This document shows, piece by piece, positions 61,269 through 64,000 of a stretch of DNA of 64,000 nt. Source of the stretch: Chitinophagales bacterium (lineage in GTDB: Bacteria; Bacteroidota; Bacteroidia; Chitinophagales; CAIOSU01); contig JBBDNB010000048.1 in NCBI GenBank assembly GCA_040877935.1, positions 62,001 through 126,000 on the forward strand. The letters run 5' to 3'. The notes below the pieces were generated by a model. The model made no database searches. It saw nothing but the letters and a program-made list of their open reading frames with translations, and had not been told where the DNA came from. The translations under genes were made by a program, and so were the position numbers. Position 1 is the stretch's first letter. The number at the start of each line of letters is the position of its first letter.

Positions 61269-63710
61269 ATGAAAGTATCATACAACTGTTTAAAGGAATT
61301 AGTAGATTTTGAGCTTGAACCTGAAGCACTGGCAGAGGTATTGACAGATACCGGCCTTGAAGTTGAGGGAATAGAAGAATACAATGGCCCCGGAAATGGC
61401 ATGGAAGGGTTACTTGTTGCAGAAGTAAAAAGTCTTAAATCACACCCTGATGCAGATCGCCTGAAAATTGCAGAGGTGAATGATGGCTCAGGCAAATTAC
61501 TGCAAGTAGTTTGCGGTGCACCTAATATTGCAGAAGGACAAAAGGTTGTTTTAGCCCCTGTTAACAGTACGCTTTATCCCGAAAAAGGCGAACCCTTTAA
61601 AATTAAAAAATCCAAAATCAGAGGAATGGAATCCTTCGGGATGATCTGTGCAGAAGATGAAATTGGCCTGGGGATTAATCACGATGGAATAATGGTTTTA
61701 GATAAAAGTGCAAAGGTAGGGCAGCCTTTTTCCAAATACCTCGGTATCCAAAAAGACACTATTCTTGAAATAGGACTTACACCTAATCGCTCAGATGCCA
61801 TTGGCCATATTGGTGTAGCCCGTGATATTGCCGCTGCACTTACTTTTCAGGAAGAAAAAGAATATGAGCTCAAATGGCCGGCAAGTTTCCTGGAACTGGA
61901 ATTAGACAACAAAAACTGCCCGGTTCAGGTAGCGGTAAAAGACCCAAAAGCATGTCCCCGATACAGTGGTGTGGTAATTGAAAACATTAAAGTGGAGCCT
62001 TCTCCATTTTGGTTGCGCGAAAGATTACTGGCTTTGGGTGTACGCCCAATCAATAACATTGTAGATATTACCAATCTGGTTTTGCACGAATTTGGCCAAC
62101 CACTCCACGCTTTTGATTTAAAAGCAATTAAAGGCTCAAAAATTGTGGTACAAAAATTAAAAAAGGGCAGTAAATTCATCACATTGGATGAAGCAGAGCG
62201 CAAACTGCACGAGGATGATCTGATGATTTGCAATGCCAAAGAGCCTATGTGTATGGCAGGTGTTTTTGGCGGAATAAATTCAGGTGTAAAAGCTGAAACA
62301 ACTGCTATATTTCTCGAAAGTGCCCATTTCGAAGCCATTGGAATAAGAAAGACTGCCAATCGTCATTTATTGCGTACCGATGCAGCTCAGAAATACGAAA
62401 AATCAACAGATCCAGAAATCACCATAAAAGCTTTGGGACGTGCTGTGCAACTAATTACTGAAACAACAGGGGCACAGGTAAATGGTACTGCCTGTGATTA
62501 TTATCCCAAGAAAATTAAACGAGCAAGTGTTGATCTGAAATTCTCTTATCTGGACAAACTTTGTGGCATAAGTATTGACAGAAAACACATTCATACCATA
62601 TTGGACAAACTTGACATTGAAATTGTACTTGAAAAAAAAGATACACTGAACCTGAGTGTCCCCACTTACCGGGCAGATGTGAAAAGACCGGCAGATGTAG
62701 TAGAAGAAATTATCCGTATCTACGGGCTCAACAATATTCCCGTTTCTGAAAAAATGCAGATGAATCTATCTTTTTCTGAAAAGCCCGATATTGAAAGTTT
62801 CAGAAGAAAAACAAGTGAATTTTTGGCGGGAAAAGGATTCTCTGAAATGGTGAACAATTCCATTACCCAATCGGCTTATTATGAGAAAGCCAAAAGCCCT
62901 GAGCGCAAACAACTGGTGAAACTGCTGAAACCTTCCAACAGTGAACTGGACACTTTGAGGAGCAATATGCTATTTCCTGTTTTGGAACGTATGGCATTTA
63001 ATCTGAACAGAAAAAACAGTCGGCTTAAGTTTTTTGAATTTGGGCATACTTATTTGCAAAAAGAAAAGCTGGCTTTTGCTGAAGAGGCACATTTAATATT
63101 AGCGACCACCGGTAATATTTATGATGAAAGCTGGATGCAGGATGAATTAAAAACTGATTTGTATTTTTTAAAACCGATTGTAGCATATATTCTGAGTTAT
63201 CTTCCCCAGGAATTTAAAGTGAAGCCATTGGAAAACAATCCTTATTACAATAGTGGACTGGATTATCTTATTGAGGGCAAATCAATTGCGCAACTGGCTG
63301 TTGTTGACAATGAATTGGCAGAACAGCTATTTGATATTGATACAGAGGTGACAGTTGCCGATATCAACTGGACTTTGCTTTGTGAAAAGCTTGGAGAAAC
63401 TAAAATTCGCTTTAAAGAATTGCCAAGGTATCCCTCAGTGCGCAGAGATTTGGCTTTGCTGCTTGATAAGGAAGTACATTTTGCAGATATTGAAAAAATT
63501 GCCAGAGAAGAAGGTAAACAACTTTTAAAAGCAGTAAATTTATTTGACATTTATGCAGATAAAAAACTGGGAAGCGGCAAGAAATCATATGCAGTGAGCT
63601 TTGTTTTCCAGGATAAGGATAAAACACTTACAGATAAAGCCATTGATAAAACGATGACCAAACTGATAAAGCGTTATGAGACTGAACTTTCAGCACAGTT
63701 AAGAACTTAA
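61269..63710 (+). CDS. pheT: Phenylalanyl-tRNA synthetase beta subunit
   Basis: An 813-residue subunit of the heterotetrameric synthetase. Visible domains are the N-terminal KVSYNCLKELVDFELEPEAL, the tRNA-binding EMAP-like domain (about 38-150; VKSLKSHPDADRLKIAEVNDG), the B3/B4 editing region (LGVRPINNIVDITNLVLHEFGQPLHAFDLKAI), B5 (VPTYRADVKRPADVVEEIIRIYGLNNIP) and the C-terminal ferredoxin-like anticodon-binding domain (YPSVRRDLALLLDKEV). No pheS is in the window, which is usual for this phylum. Confidence 0.97.
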   Translation: MKVSYNCLKELVDFELEPEALAEVLTDTGLEVEGIEEYNGPGNGMEGLLVAEVKSLKSHPDADRLKIAEVNDGSGKLLQVVCGAPNIAEGQKVVLAPVNSTLYPEKGEPFKIKKSKIRGMESFGMICAEDEIGLGINHDGIMVLDKSAKVGQPFSKYLGIQKDTILEIGLTPNRSDAIGHIGVARDIAAALTFQEEKEYELKWPASFLELELDNKNCPVQVAVKDPKACPRYSGVVIENIKVEPSPFWLRERLLALGVRPINNIVDITNLVLHEFGQPLHAFDLKAIKGSKIVVQKLKKGSKFITLDEAERKLHEDDLMICNAKEPMCMAGVFGGINSGVKAETTAIFLESAHFEAIGIRKTANRHLLRTDAAQKYEKSTDPEITIKALGRAVQLITETTGAQVNGTACDYYPKKIKRASVDLKFSYLDKLCGISIDRKHIHTILDKLDIEIVLEKKDTLNLSVPTYRADVKRPADVVEEIIRIYGLNNIPVSEKMQMNLSFSEKPDIESFRRKTSEFLAGKGFSEMVNNSITQSAYYEKAKSPERKQLVKLLKPSNSELDTLRSNMLFPVLERMAFNLNRKNSRLKFFEFGHTYLQKEKLAFAEEAHLILATTGNIYDESWMQDELKTDLYFLKPIVAYILSYLPQEFKVKPLENNPYYNSGLDYLIEGKSIAQLAVVDNELAEQLFDIDTEVTVADINWTLLCEKLGETKIRFKELPRYPSVRRDLALLLDKEVHFADIEKIAREEGKQLLKAVNLFDIYADKKLGSGKKSYAVSFVFQDKDKTLTDKAIDKTMTKLIKRYETELSAQLRT

Positions 63711-63713
63711 TTT

Positions 63714-64000
63714 ATGAATCAGGATTCCGAAATACGTCTAAAGGCATTGCGTGGCAAAATTTCTGATTTTGCAGAAAAATACAAAGAAAAAGAGCTTCGT
63801 ATCCATGCGCTTGAAAAAGAAAACCTTAATTTAAAGGCCGAATTGAAAAACAAGTTGGAATTCATTGCTGAAATGGAGGAGAAATTGAAAGTTGTGAAGC
63901 TTGCAGGGCAAGTAAGAGGAGAAGAAAAAGATAATTCGGCAAACAATATGCTTAAAAATAAGTTGAACGAATATATTAAAGAGATTGATAAATGTGTTGC
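63714..64000 (+). CDS. Coiled-coil protein, truncated by the window end
   Basis: A frame starting at ATG 63714, 3 bp after the pheT stop, that runs off the window after 95 full codons. The protein is a continuous charged coiled coil (KYKEKELRIHALEKENLNLKAEL), with no other domain visible so far. In Bacteroidota a small coiled-coil gene commonly lies between pheT and the cell division gene zapA. The same layout is likely here but its continuation is not seen. Confidence 0.8.
   Translation, partial: MNQDSEIRLKALRGKISDFAEKYKEKELRIHALEKENLNLKAELKNKLEFIAEMEEKLKVVKLAGQVRGEEKDNSANNMLKNKLNEYIKEIDKCV

Overview
This window comes from a member of the Bacteroidota. The evidence is several secreted proteins with type IX secretion (T9SS) C-terminal sorting domains (type A at 2584-4632, 55400-57172 and 57389-58111; type B, gliding-motility-like, at 15942-20990), SprB-type repeats, a TonB-dependent receptor with a CarboxypepD_reg-like N-terminus, lipoproteins with SC lipoboxes, TAnnTTTG-like promoter boxes, and families typical of the phylum (DUF4856, DUF2723, DUF6029, Omp28). 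I cannot place it below phylum level. No rRNA, tRNA, CRISPR array, intact insertion sequence or phage was seen. No intergenic gap exceeds about 300 bp.

Layout. 1-21 kb is almost all minus strand: lptB and recJ; a T9SS subtilisin-like protease; an intact antitoxin whose toxin partner has decayed to a 19-codon stub, with a pair of matching palindromes around it; a kynurenine operon (haaO, an unknown secreted protein, kynU, kmo) that makes the quinolinate precursor of NAD from kynurenine; an iron-type uptake operon (DUF4856, imelysin, HTTM protein, TonB receptor) with a good promoter and two dyads at its head; and a 1682-residue type B T9SS surface protein with an internal 903-bp-period duplication. 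21-31 kb holds an AT-rich sulfotransferase and methyltransferase pair flanked by decayed tails of a type B gene, then a plus-strand run of membrane glycosyltransferases (GT2, GT39-TPR, DUF2723) with DUF493 and rlmB, then tdh. 31-43 kb is mostly housekeeping: proS, gltA, rmuC, proline dehydrogenase, a glutamine amidotransferase, CvpA and YqeY, with an unusual low-complexity Tyr/Gly/Asn then Ser/Arg/Pro secreted protein and a FadL-like barrel.

43-50 kb is more accessory: a NodU/TobZ-like carbamoyltransferase, a remnant of a second copy of its 3' end, two related small secreted proteins, a RelE-type toxin-antitoxin pair, a DUF4236 protein, an SRPBCC-GyrI fusion, and several hairpin-forming intergenic repeats. 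50-64 kb holds a 2-Cys peroxiredoxin, an AIM24-like protein, xerD, aroQ, a cluster of thiol and envelope proteins (two Omp28-related proteins, a TlpA-like redoxin and a DUF6029 barrel), pheT, and a coiled-coil gene cut by the window end.

No single locus here is clearly a new system. The best leads are the decayed toxin-antitoxin module between twin palindromes, the carbamoyltransferase duplication interrupted by a toxin-antitoxin pair, the unknown secreted protein inside the kynurenine operon, the prion-like secreted protein, and the possible surface protein O-glycosylation set.
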